Part shown: positions 8,901-17,312 of the stretch, one piece after another
Position numbering within the stretch: the first letter of the stretch is position 1
Layout of the letters: every line of letters starts with the position of its first letter
NCBI RefSeq assembly: GCF_026262505.1
Contig: NC_067205.1
Coordinates: 24,867,693 to 24,931,692 of the forward strand
Reading direction: 5' to 3'
Source of the DNA: Trichomonas vaginalis G3
Lineage: Eukaryota > Parabasalia > Trichomonadida > Trichomonadidae
Length of the DNA: 64,000 bases
Notes under the pieces: model-generated
What the model saw: the letters and a program-made list of their open reading frames with translations, nothing else
Database searches by the model: none
Told to the model about the DNA's origin: nothing
Program-made: the position numbers and the translations under genes

Positions 8901-9014
8901 TGAGATAGGACGGTTATTTTACAAAACTGACAACACTTTGACTGAGTAGTTTTTTGTGCTGAACAAAAAGTGTCATATAAACATCTGTCAAAAACCGCTT
9001 TTTACTTCACTTAA

Positions 9015-12000
9015 AATGCCACGTAAGCTACGTAAGAATATACGTAAGAGGAAGGGAGCATTGAAACATCCAATAGTAAAACTGACACCACACAACAGTT
9101 GCAACAACAAATGATGAATGACCCCACTATGTTGCAACAAATGTCAAGCAACCCTATGCTTTTAAACCGAGTTATTGGTGCACAGAGTGGAGGTTTAAGA
9201 GCGGCACTTTTAGCGAAAATGGCAGGCTATGGTGGAGCTGCAGACGGAACAGCTTATAACCCTCAAAGTCAAATGAATTTGAGTTCACTCAAAAATCAAA
9301 TATCAGATGTCAAAAGTCAAACATAGACATACAGAAACAAATAAGTGAAAACGAAAGAAACTAGAATATGACAGACACACAAAGAAACTCAATGAGTTAA
9401 CGTAGAGAAAAAGAAGAAAGAAGAACAACTGAAAGAACTAAGTACAGAGGAATATGCGAAAAAGTGTCAGAAAAAGCAGCAGAAGTAGCAAAAATGGAAC
9501 AAGATGTTATAAATTTGAAAAAACCATACTACTCAATATAAAGTACTGAAAGATGAAGAAATAAAACAAAAAGCCCTGAAGACATATATGGATAGCGATG
9601 AGTATAAAAAAGAAGTTGAAGCAAATGTAAAGGCAGAAAAACTTTTACAGTTGCAAAACCAAACCGTACATTATGAAAACTTAGCACAAGAAAGTAAAAA
9701 TAACGATGCAGCCATGCAAAAGGCAATGAAAAGCGCAGAATATATAAAAGCTAATAATGACTGGTTAGATGCCCAAGCCAACGCTAAAGCAGCCCAACTT
9801 ATAGGGTCAATAAGGACAAAAAATACAAGCGGATGAAGACAGTTCAAATGAAGCTTTAATGAATGCTGACTTTAAGAATGCCTTCGAAGCTCTTCATAGT
9901 AAGGTGAAACTAGTGAACGACTTCTCATCTGGAAAGAAACTGAAGTCTGAAGGTTTCGACAAAGAGTTAAGAGAAGTAGCACAAATATGACGAAATAACA
10001 GATGCAGCAACGAGACAGGCAGTTCAAAGTGCCTATGACGCCGTTAGAGCAACTGTTGTGGAAAGTCAAGAAAAAGAGTTACAACAGACCAAAACAGACC
10101 TAGTAAATGCTTTCTTAAAAACGAAAAGTCAGGTAGGACATTATGCTGCAGATGGAACATATGTGCCAGCTGGTGGAACTTATATACCACCAAACCCTCC
10201 AAGAGAAGCACCTGCACCAGGACTACCTAAAACATTTACATCGTCACATGGACACAGACACAGGCATGCACCAAACCAACACAACAACCAACAGTTCAAA
10301 ATCCAGCACCACCACAACAACCAAAACCAACAGTTCAAATCCAGCACAGCAACCAACAGTTCAAAACCCTGCACAGCAACCAACAGTTCAAAATCCAGCA
10401 CCTGCACCACAACCAAAACCAGCACAACAACCACTTCCACAACCAGCACAGCAACCAACAGTTCAAAACCTGCACAACAACAACCACAAACAGAGCAAGG
10501 ACATAAAAAGAAGTAGAGAAAAAGGAAACCAAGAATTCTTAAAATGCTTAAGGAAGATTATGGTTACCAGATACTCTTGACTTTAGTGACAGATATAAAG
10601 AAGCTATTAGAAAGTTCAAGGAAGGAAATACTGACCCGAACCTATTTAGCTTTATGGTTCAGCATCAAATGGGATATAATCTCAACCTGGAAATACAAGC
10701 TTGCTAAGGGATATGATTTAATAGCATATCATCCAAATGACATGGATGAATTTACTCCGAGATATTTGGTGTCAGAGCTAAATGATAATTCAACTCTCTT
10801 CATGAAACGCGTAAAAAATAGAGACGGAACGAAAGAAGAAAGGTTTATGATCCGAATGACTTAGATAGGGAACTTGTTAAAAACGGTCTCGGAATATATG
10901 AAATGCCAGCAGATGAGGTACAAAGAAACTCAACAGGAAGAAGTTCAGATACAACCAGACATGGAAGAAATAGTTCAGCAACACAGCTAGAAGAGCCTGA
11001 AGGAAACGAACAAGTCCCTCCTTTGGAAACTAACTTCACAGAACTAGATGAAGATTTGGAACAGCCGAAAAATCTTGACCCTCAACAAGAGTATGAGGTG
11101 AATATGGAATCTTTCCAAGAGTTTAAGAAAAATTCGGCTGACGGAGTAGAAGAATATCGAAAAATGTTCGCCGACATACAAAAGACTCCAACATCAGATG
11201 AAAATATTCAGCATAGAATGGAAGTACTGAAAGATAATGTACGCAAATACAATAATCCTTTTTACTTACGACCATATAACGTTCAATCTTTGGCTGAACT
11301 CGGTGAAAATAAAAGGTTAAATTTCAACAAACATATAGAAATGAAACATTGTTTAAAGTTCATTCAGACCTAACCAATATGGAACAACCTACTTTTGTTT
11401 CTGCAGACTATGGAACTACAATGAGATGGGGTCATAAAGCTAATCCGGATAGGTGGTTCATAAACTTACAACCTCAATTCCAAGATGTTGTAGACGCAAT
11501 GGAAGTGAATGGTGAACCAGATATAGCTGGTATTTTCAGCGCGGCTTTAATGCCATTGAAAGATATGAAAGATGCAGATATTTTGGACCAGTATGAAATG
11601 AACATGGCTGATGGAAATATAACACCTGACGTTCTAGAACATTTATCTCAAAGAACTACACAGAACCATAAAGATGGTATATTTGGTGAAGAGTTTAGAA
11701 AGAAAGTTAGGGAGAGAGAAGGAAGAGAACCTATTGTACATGACCTTGCAACGAAAGTTTGCAAAATGTCATAAAAACTTACTTTGCAGACAATGAACGA
11801 GAATGGATGAATATTTAAGAAAACTCAAATGGACAGTACCAAATGAAATGTTAGTATTGAAAAACATGTTCCTTGACAAAATAAAACCAACTACAGAAAT
11901 AAATGACGCAAGACTGAAACATTGGGTTAAAAGCTTTCCCATTCACAAAAGATATTATTGTAACATGGAAAGAAAACCAGAATGGCTACAAAACATATAT

Positions 12001-12407
12001 TTGGAAACGAGCTTATTCCATATGGACAAGCTCTGTTTGAAGAGCTTGAACCGGAAACTCAGGAAAGAGTCATGCAAACAATAAGCGAAGACTCAAATAC
12101 AAACTATGACAAAATCTTTCTAGGATATAGGTTACCTGAGATGGGCGACCAGAGCCCAAAGGCAAAAAGGACATGGGAAATTTACAACATACTAGGTGAA
12201 CATGAGGCAAAGATGCAACAACTTGAAGCAGAGGGCAAGTTACCAAAAGCGACACCAAAGAAGAAGAGAAGAGTAGAACAAAGTGAAAGTAGTGAAGAAG
12301 TAACTTCATCTAGTGAAAGTAGTGGCAATGAAGGAAAAAGAAGAGTTAAAAACTCAGTCAGGAAGAAAGTAAAGCTTGGTCCGAGTGGGTTCTATTATGA
12401 CACATAA
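9015..12407 (+). pseudogene. Remains of a large unidentified gene of E2
   Basis: Plus-strand coding character runs for 3.4 kb in several frames. It starts with a very basic N-terminus (MPRKLRKNIRKRKG) and continues through a glutamine/methionine-rich part, Lys/Glu coiled-coil-like segments, a proline-glutamine repeat tract (~10260-10490), a long mixed segment, and a Ser/Glu-rich then Lys-rich C-terminus (KKKRRVEQSESSEE, ending GPSGFYYDT). No catalytic motif or named family is recognised. Size, basic start and position beside the capsid gene fit a large internal virion or scaffold protein (inference). Broken, with several breaks. The leader holds AAAAAGTGTCATATAAA at ~8967. Confidence 0.5.
10260..10490 (+). 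repeat. CAACCAACAGTTCAAAA-type tandem tract
   Basis: Irregular tandem repeats of CAACCAACAGTTCAAAAYCC / CAGCACAACAACCA, encoding proline/glutamine-rich 'PAQQPTVQN' units in the large E2 gene. Minus-strand ORFs across it are shadows. Confidence 0.65.
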
Positions 12408-12509
12408 ATCCAACTATTCTATATTTTTACCCATATGAAATGTACGCCGCTCAGAATATAACGCCAACAGTTTTGGATGCCATGAACGGAAATGTTTCCG
12501 AATGGTATA

Positions 12510-12514
12510 ACGAA
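12510..12514. repeat. Target-site duplication ACGAA, left of E3
   Basis: ACGAA here and at 34686-34690 flank E3 directly. Five to six bp is the duplication length known for Polinton integrases. Confidence 0.75.
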
Positions 12515-12743
12515 AGTTAGTATACAAGTATTGGGTATGGTGGCACTGCGTTCCACTTTACCCAATACTTGTGAATTTGACACTTTACAAAACCGTTAAC
12601 GTATATTTTACAACATGAACGCAAAAACTAACTTAACCTTAAATATTTACAAAGCTGCCAACCACTTCACTTCACTAACGAACTCACTAATGTAAAAATA
12701 AACGTTCTCACTATCGTTCTCACTAACGACTTCACTAATGTTC

Positions 12744-13028
12744 TCATAAATTTTCCTCAATATCTTCATCATCAGTGTTAACCCTATTGTAGTCATACTT
12801 GAAGCCATAAACTTTCTCTAACTTCTTAACGTACAATTTACATAACTTACCTTCGTCATCGTATGGTTTAATGATATAACTATTTCTATCTTTATACACA
12901 GTCAATGAAAAGTCAACTGGTCTCGGATGTATTTGAAAGAACATGTTATGCTCAGGAAGGAAGAATAAATGTTTAAATGTATGTTTGTTATACTGTGGAA
13001 TTCGAATGAGTTGCTTTTGTTCTGTCAT
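12744..13028 (-). CDS. 94-residue protein encoded in E3 terminal repeat (left copy)
   Basis: Begins MTEQKQLIRIPQYNKHTFKH; it has a beta-rich middle and an acidic tail (NTDDEDIEENL). The identical protein is encoded in the right repeat at 34172-34456, so E3 carries two copies facing outward. The leader is TTTTTATTTGGATGTAAATG, class i. No family is recognised. Location in the repeat, next to the AGATCT palindrome, might suit a terminal-repeat-binding or regulatory protein, which is speculation. Confidence 0.65.
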   Translation of the reverse strand: MTEQKQLIRIPQYNKHTFKHLFFLPEHNMFFQIHPRPVDFSLTVYKDRNSYIIKPYDDEGKLCKLYVKKLEKVYGFKYDYNRVNTDDEDIEENL

Positions 13029-13133
13029 TTACATCCAAATAAAAATTTTTAGTAAAATAAAAAATAAACTTAAAAATAAATGATATCACCACCCTCACAC
13101 GTATGAAAACATCCATTTAAATTTAGGTGAAGT

Positions 13134-13147
13134 GGTGAGATCTCACC
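13134..13147. promoter_or_regulatory. AGATCT-centred palindrome, GGTGAGATCTCACC form
   Basis: Perfect 14-bp palindrome with an AGGTGA half-site to the left and two TTTTTTCACCT half-sites to the right. It lies upstream of the 94-residue gene in E3's left repeat and is mirrored at 34052-34065. Confidence 0.65.
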
Positions 13148-13188
13148 TCTTTTTTCACCTGTTTTTTCACCCTGTTGAATTCATTGCT

Positions 13189-13434
13189 TTATAACTCTCT
13201 TCCTTTCTCCAACTCTTCTAACTTCTTCTTAAGTTCAGCAATGTTGTCCTCATGAAGTTTAATCTTTCTCAAAATTCCTTCTCTATCTAATGGTTGCTTT
13301 ATCTTTCTAAACTGAACTCTACCATCCTTCATAGTATGAATGTAAAAACCTTCTGGAATAGTTCCTGATTTAATGTATTCTACCAAAAACTTTTGTTTCA
13401 TTGCTTCAGTGACTTTATTTGTCATTTCAATCAA
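13189..13434 (-). CDS. 81-residue KDG-motif small protein (E3)
   Basis: The sequence has IPEGFYIHTMKDGRVQFRKI followed by KQPL, then a coiled-coil tail (AELKKKLEELEKGREL). The KDG/RKxK-PL pattern is shared with 15544-15978 of E3 and, more loosely, with the E1/E2 194-residue protein. The last codons fall inside the terminal repeat. Function unknown. Confidence 0.6.
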   Translation of the reverse strand: MIEMTNKVTEAMKQKFLVEYIKSGTIPEGFYIHTMKDGRVQFRKIKQPLDREGILRKIKLHEDNIAELKKKLEELEKGREL

Positions 13435-13472
13435 ATAAAAATTTTAATATTAAATAAAATAACTTTATTTTT

Positions 13473-13911
13473 TCAGTAAGGAAACGCAGGAGTTTTACGA
13501 TTTATTTGAGGAGTAGGTTCTGGTTTAAATGTTGGAGTCGGTTTAGGAGTTGACTTTTGAACAGGAGTTTGTACTTCCATAGGTTCAGGATCATTGAAGG
13601 TTTTGCTTGTGAAGGCGTTGGAGTTTGTTTAACTTCAGCTACTTCAGTATTATTTACAACATTTGCTTTATTTCTTTTCAACATCATAACTGCTCCTGCT
13701 GTAGCTAGCAAACCTAGTGGAGACCATATTTTATATAAGGACTTGACCAAATGCTATTTTTGACAGGAGCTGGTGGAACACCTAACCTTGGTGAGACTGC
13801 TCTTTGCCATTGTGCAGCTCGTAAGAAATATTCAATAGGTGCTCCATAATCGTTTGGTAAAGTTTGTTTAATAGATGGTGAAGGTTCACGAGAGCTTGAT
13901 GAAGAACTCAT
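13473..13911 (-). pseudogene. Pro-rich membrane-anchored-like protein (E3, broken)
   Basis: Starts with a serine run (MSSSSSSREPSPSIKQ), then LPNDYGAPIEYFLRAAQWQRA. A hydrophobic segment (PLGLLATAGAVMML) follows, then a proline/threonine-rich tail. It is the first gene downstream of the capsid candidate on the same strand, so it may be co-expressed late. No family recognised; broken (about two breaks). Confidence 0.5.
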
Positions 13912-13941
13912 TTATAAGCTTTAAAAATAAACGTTCATCCT

Positions 13942-15516
13942 TTATTCCTCACCGTCGTCCGTAGCTAAGTTATAGTCATCTAATCTTATTATGGGGATGC
14001 CTGACTGTCTTACCTGAATGGCAAAGCAACAATCCCTCATAAATCCAATAAGTGGCTTTGGTACATTTTCAGTTGCTAGTTCAATAGGTCCTTTAACAGA
14101 CAATTTGTATGTTATTGGAGCAGTAGATGTTTGACCTTGCTGGAAGCAAAAGTCCACTTCTGTTGGAAAACCACATAAGAAATGTGTGTTGTCATAGCTA
14201 TCCCATTTATGTTCCACACTACCATCATCCACCAATGACCTCATAACATCTTCATTAAATCCAATCATATCATTGTTTGTATTGCAAGCGTTCGCAACCA
14301 TTTCATAAAATACAGGTCCATATGATTTTTCAGGTTCTGCAGGCATATTTCCATAAGCTCCCATGGAAAGCTGAAGATATTTAAACTTAGGGTTCTCAAA
14401 ATTAACATAATAGTTGTCTTTCTTTCTAAATAGTGCCCAAATACTTTTAACATTAATAGGCGTATAAGCTGCTGTAAATGTTGCACTTGAACTATCTGTA
14501 TTCTTTGAGAATGAACCGTCCATAGGAATCCAATCCATAACTTTAACAGGAAAACATAAAGCCTCGTTTGTATAATGTTCTACAAGTTCTGTATAAATGT
14601 TAGGGTCTAAAGAGAATGACTTTGGATGAATGAAACATTCATTAAAATCCATCTTTGTTCGAAATAGTTGCTGGGTTACAGTTGTAATAGTAACTGTTCC
14701 ACTAGCTTCTACTGCCTTCGTTATCATAGTGAATGGTTCATTCCATGGAACAAATTTATTTGTCGGTGGATTTGAATCTGAAGCAAATGCAACTTTAAGA
14801 GTTGGATTGAAAGCAATGATATCATTTACAGATATAGATGTGCATTGTAAGGCGTCGCTACTGAACTTTACTTTAAGCTGAATGTTTCCTGCAAAAGCTG
14901 GAATAAATCGAATAGCTTCTAATGGAAGGAATCTTCTAACAGGAATTCTTAAACGAAGCTTAAAATCAAATGATTTTCCTGCTGTAATTGGACCACTAAC
15001 AATTTGTCCTGTTCTGCATGTTCCCGAATGACTCCATACATCTTCATGTCGAGTCTTTGAGAAAACATCTACTTTCTTTATTTGTTCGGTAGTTTGTGAG
15101 TTTGAAGTTATATATGCTTCTTCTCTTGCGTTGTCTTGAGAATATACGATACGACCATTTGCAAGGATTTGATATCCAGCAACTGCATAGAAAGCGTCAT
15201 CGAAACCAATCCAAAATCCTGGTGGGTTTGTTTTATTGGAACCTGAACCAATTTCTTTATCTACAATAAATTGACCTTCCATTTTATACGTAATGAATGT
15301 ATTGTAAAGGTCCAACATATTTTCACCAGGAGGTGAGAGATTGAATGTTACCCATGTGTTATCTTTAGCAGTTCCAGGTTGTGATGGAATCTTTGCGTCA
15401 GAATATTTTCTATTAGTGTCACCAATTTGAACTGCATTGTCTATGATATCGAAATATGAGCGAATCTGATGAATATGCTCTGCTGGAGTAAATTCGTTTA
15501 ACTGTTCGTTCTGCAT
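13942..15516 (-). CDS. Major capsid protein candidate (E3), double-jelly-roll type
   Basis: Open protein of 524 residues, a usual length for Polinton major capsid proteins. N-terminal part: HQIRSYFDIIDNAVQIGDTN, then WVTFNLSPPGENMLDLYNTF, then FWIGFDDAFYAVAGYQILAN. Middle: FDFKLRLRIPVRRFLPLEAI and FAGNIQLKVKFSS strands. C-terminus: KLSVKGPIELATENVPKPLI. The E2 gene shares these blocks weakly. The identity rests on length, beta-rich layout and neighbours; a profile search would settle it. The leader TTTTTATCCGAAGTAAATACATG is class i. It looks whole. Confidence 0.7.
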   Translation of the reverse strand: MQNEQLNEFTPAEHIHQIRSYFDIIDNAVQIGDTNRKYSDAKIPSQPGTAKDNTWVTFNLSPPGENMLDLYNTFITYKMEGQFIVDKEIGSGSNKTNPPGFWIGFDDAFYAVAGYQILANGRIVYSQDNAREEAYITSNSQTTEQIKKVDVFSKTRHEDVWSHSGTCRTGQIVSGPITAGKSFDFKLRLRIPVRRFLPLEAIRFIPAFAGNIQLKVKFSSDALQCTSISVNDIIAFNPTLKVAFASDSNPPTNKFVPWNEPFTMITKAVEASGTVTITTVTQQLFRTKMDFNECFIHPKSFSLDPNIYTELVEHYTNEALCFPVKVMDWIPMDGSFSKNTDSSSATFTAAYTPINVKSIWALFRKKDNYYVNFENPKFKYLQLSMGAYGNMPAEPEKSYGPVFYEMVANACNTNNDMIGFNEDVMRSLVDDGSVEHKWDSYDNTHFLCGFPTEVDFCFQQGQTSTAPITYKLSVKGPIELATENVPKPLIGFMRDCCFAIQVRQSGIPIIRLDDYNLATDDGEE

Positions 15517-15543
15517 GTATTTACTTCGGATAAAAATATCTAT
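15517..15543 (-). promoter_or_regulatory. Class-i leader of the E3 capsid gene
   Basis: On the minus strand: TTTTTATCCGAAGTAAATAC directly before the capsid ATG, within the spacer after the upstream 144-residue gene. It shares TTTTTATCCGA with leaders at 16295, 21362 and 40810. Confidence 0.5.
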
Positions 15544-15978
15544 TTACTTCATTATTCTCACTCTTCTTCTTGGCATTCGTGGTGGAAGTTGTTTCTTGAC
15601 ATTTTCAATGAACTGTACATTCTCTTTTGTCTCAACTTCTTTCACTGGCGGGTCAGGGTTCTTTGACTCGGTTTGTTTTTCAATGAAATTCACGAACTTT
15701 GCAATAAGCTCTTGGTTCGTTATTGAAAGTACATCTGGCTTCTTTTCTTCTGGTTCTATTGACTTTTCAGTTTGAACAGAAGGTTTTATATGGGCTTCGT
15801 GGACTTCACCCTTGCCATACACCTTAATGTTGTCGCTTTCTGCATTCGCTAATGGAACCTTTCTTTTTCTTACGTATATTTTACCATCTTTACTCTGACT
15901 TACGTAATAGAAAGGATGTTGTATTCCTCTTGCGTCATTTAATATAATAGACTCTCGCTCTGATTTTGACAAGCTCAT
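15544..15978 (-). CDS. 144-residue KDG-motif protein upstream of capsid gene (E3)
   Basis: Begins MSLSKSERESIILNDARGIQ, then PFYYVSQSKDGKIYVRKRKV, followed by a Lys/Glu-rich region and a basic C-terminus (PPRMPRRRVRIMK). The 'SERESII..AR' plus 'KDG..RKRK-PL' pair is also seen in E1/E2 proteins at 1747 and 49654. It is probably a conserved small DNA- or capsid-associated protein of these elements (inference). It precedes the capsid gene by about 30 bp in the same direction. Confidence 0.6.
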   Translation of the reverse strand: MSLSKSERESIILNDARGIQHPFYYVSQSKDGKIYVRKRKVPLANAESDNIKVYGKGEVHEAHIKPSVQTEKSIEPEEKKPDVLSITNQELIAKFVNFIEKQTESKNPDPPVKEVETKENVQFIENVKKQLPPRMPRRRVRIMK

Positions 15979-16023
15979 TTTACATCGGTTAAAGTTTTAA
16001 TTTTGTTTTTTATCTGCAGTCAA

Positions 16024-16287
16024 ATGACTCAGACAAGCCCTACGGACAAGACCCAAGGGGTCATAGATGTTGAAGCATTGAAGAAAGAAATTCGTGAGCA
16101 AATTTTATCCGAACTGAAGGAACAAAAACAAGAACAAAAGCCAGAGAGACCAAAGAGAAAACTTAGTGAAAAACAACTTGCTGCATTAGCTGCTGGAAGA
16201 CAAAAGAACCCACGTTTGCTGGCGAAGAAAGCTAGAGAAGAAGAAGCTGAAGCAAAAGCTAAAGAAGCTGAAGCAAAGAAAGAGTAA
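16024..16287 (+). CDS. Lys/Glu-rich coiled-coil small protein (E3)
   Basis: About 87 residues from MTQTSPTDKTQGVIDVEALK, with KEIREQILSELKEQKQEQKP, then RPKRKLSEKQLAALAAGRQK, then alternating Ala/Glu/Lys to the end. It is entirely helical and highly charged, with a basic 'RPKRK' patch that could touch DNA. I chose the ATG at 16024, after TTTTTTATCTGCAGTCAA, over an upstream ATG. No family recognised. Confidence 0.55.
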   Translation: MTQTSPTDKTQGVIDVEALKKEIREQILSELKEQKQEQKPERPKRKLSEKQLAALAAGRQKNPRLLAKKAREEEAEAKAKEAEAKKE

Positions 16288-16311
16288 ATGGTTTATTTTT
16301 ATCCGAATTAA
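16288..16311 (+). promoter_or_regulatory. Class-i leader TTTTTATCCGAATTAAATG
   Basis: Immediately precedes the ATG at 16312 and matches the leader of the capsid gene and those at 21362 and 40810 through TTTTTATCCGA. Confidence 0.5.
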
Positions 16312-17166
16312 ATGTATAGACAAATACCTTTATCTGTTGCGTTCAGTAGTGAAAACCCTGACGTCAAAATAAAGGGGAACAGAGTAACGTTTAAGTTTCC
16401 AACAGACTGGATTGTGAACATAAATGAAGAGAAGTACATTGGCATAACATCTATGTATATAACACGTGCTTTCAGAAAGGTTGACTTTATACTTCAAGTC
16501 GAGATAGAAAATGACGAACAGTCTTTAAGCGCCCAAAACATTCACATATACAAATACTTTAAAGACGATACAACATTGTTGCAATGTATGATTTCATTTA
16601 ATGAGATGTTCGAGAAAAAGTTCAACATTGAAGTACAAACTTTACAGCCTTTACGTGAGTTTCTTGCACAACTGAAAGAAGAAGGTAGTCAGCCACAACT
16701 TATAGACTTTCATTATGAATTTAATGAAAATGAAGATGGAACTCATGACTGTCAGTTTGTTATCTCACCATTCAATGAAGTAGCTAAAGAGAAAGAAAAT
16801 CCATTACGTATAAGATTTCAAATCTCTGAACCAAGTGATGATTTCAAGAATGTTTTCAATTATGATGCAATGCTTCCGAGGAAAAATGAATTTTCAAAGA
16901 TTGTAACACCTGGCATTTGGGATAGAAAGCAAGCTATATTATATTCAAACTTAAGTAAGGGAGTTGAAAATGAGTTCATTGGTCATACAAGAACTTCACC
17001 ACTTCCTAACCCTAAATACTATAAATTAACTGGCTTCAATCGTGAGTTTTGGATAGACATGTTCTCCACTCATGACCATAACTGCCCAGTGTTCTTACCT
17101 CCAGACCATAAGGACTGTCTCTACATTGAAGCACAACTCTTAAACTCTACCATCGCAGTATTGTAA
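16312..17166 (+). CDS. Virion-associated-like protein, vertex-like family (E3, first paralogue)
   Basis: 284 residues starting MYRQIPLSVAFSSENPDVKI, then VTFKFPTDWIVNINEEKYIG ('YPxRW..KAIG' in the E1/E2 proteins), and ending with VENEFIGHTRTSPLPNPKYY and PPDHKDCLYIEAQLL. The layout parallels the protein at 32389 in the same element and those of E0/E1/E2/E5. I infer a shared beta-rich structural protein family, perhaps minor capsid or vertex. It looks whole. Confidence 0.6.
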   Translation: MYRQIPLSVAFSSENPDVKIKGNRVTFKFPTDWIVNINEEKYIGITSMYITRAFRKVDFILQVEIENDEQSLSAQNIHIYKYFKDDTTLLQCMISFNEMFEKKFNIEVQTLQPLREFLAQLKEEGSQPQLIDFHYEFNENEDGTHDCQFVISPFNEVAKEKENPLRIRFQISEPSDDFKNVFNYDAMLPRKNEFSKIVTPGIWDRKQAILYSNLSKGVENEFIGHTRTSPLPNPKYYKLTGFNREFWIDMFSTHDHNCPVFLPPDHKDCLYIEAQLLNSTIAVL

Positions 17167-17312
17167 AATCTACGCTAGCTTTATTTTTATCACGAATGAC
17201 CTCATTGCTGACAAAAATAAATGACCTCATCATGACCTCATTCATGACCTCATTGCTGACAAAAATAAATGACCTCAGAACTTCAACTTACGAATAAAGC
17301 TTGTTTTAGTCG
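17167..17312. repeat. ATGACCTCATTGCTGACAAAAATAA short tandem repeats
   Basis: Between the convergent vertex-like gene and polymerase gene lie about four copies of ATGACCTCAT with two copies of TGCTGACAAAAATAAATGA (17195-17278). No ORF. Possibly a transcription-end region. Confidence 0.5.

Larger units (their letters stand above)
12515..13205. repeat. E3 left terminal inverted repeat (~691 bp)
   Basis: Matches the reverse complement of 33995-34685. It includes a long inverted pair near the tip (CAAGTATTGGGTA ... TACCCAATACTTG), a run of ACTAACG/ACTCACTAATG short repeats (12670-12745), a whole 94-residue gene, an AGATCT palindrome, and the last few codons of the inner gene at 13189. Confidence 0.85.

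Noticed and set aside
10180-10532. Minus-strand hydrophobic ORFs opposite the proline/glutamine tract
   Set aside because: They are antisense shadows of CAA/CCA-rich codons of the plus-strand gene.
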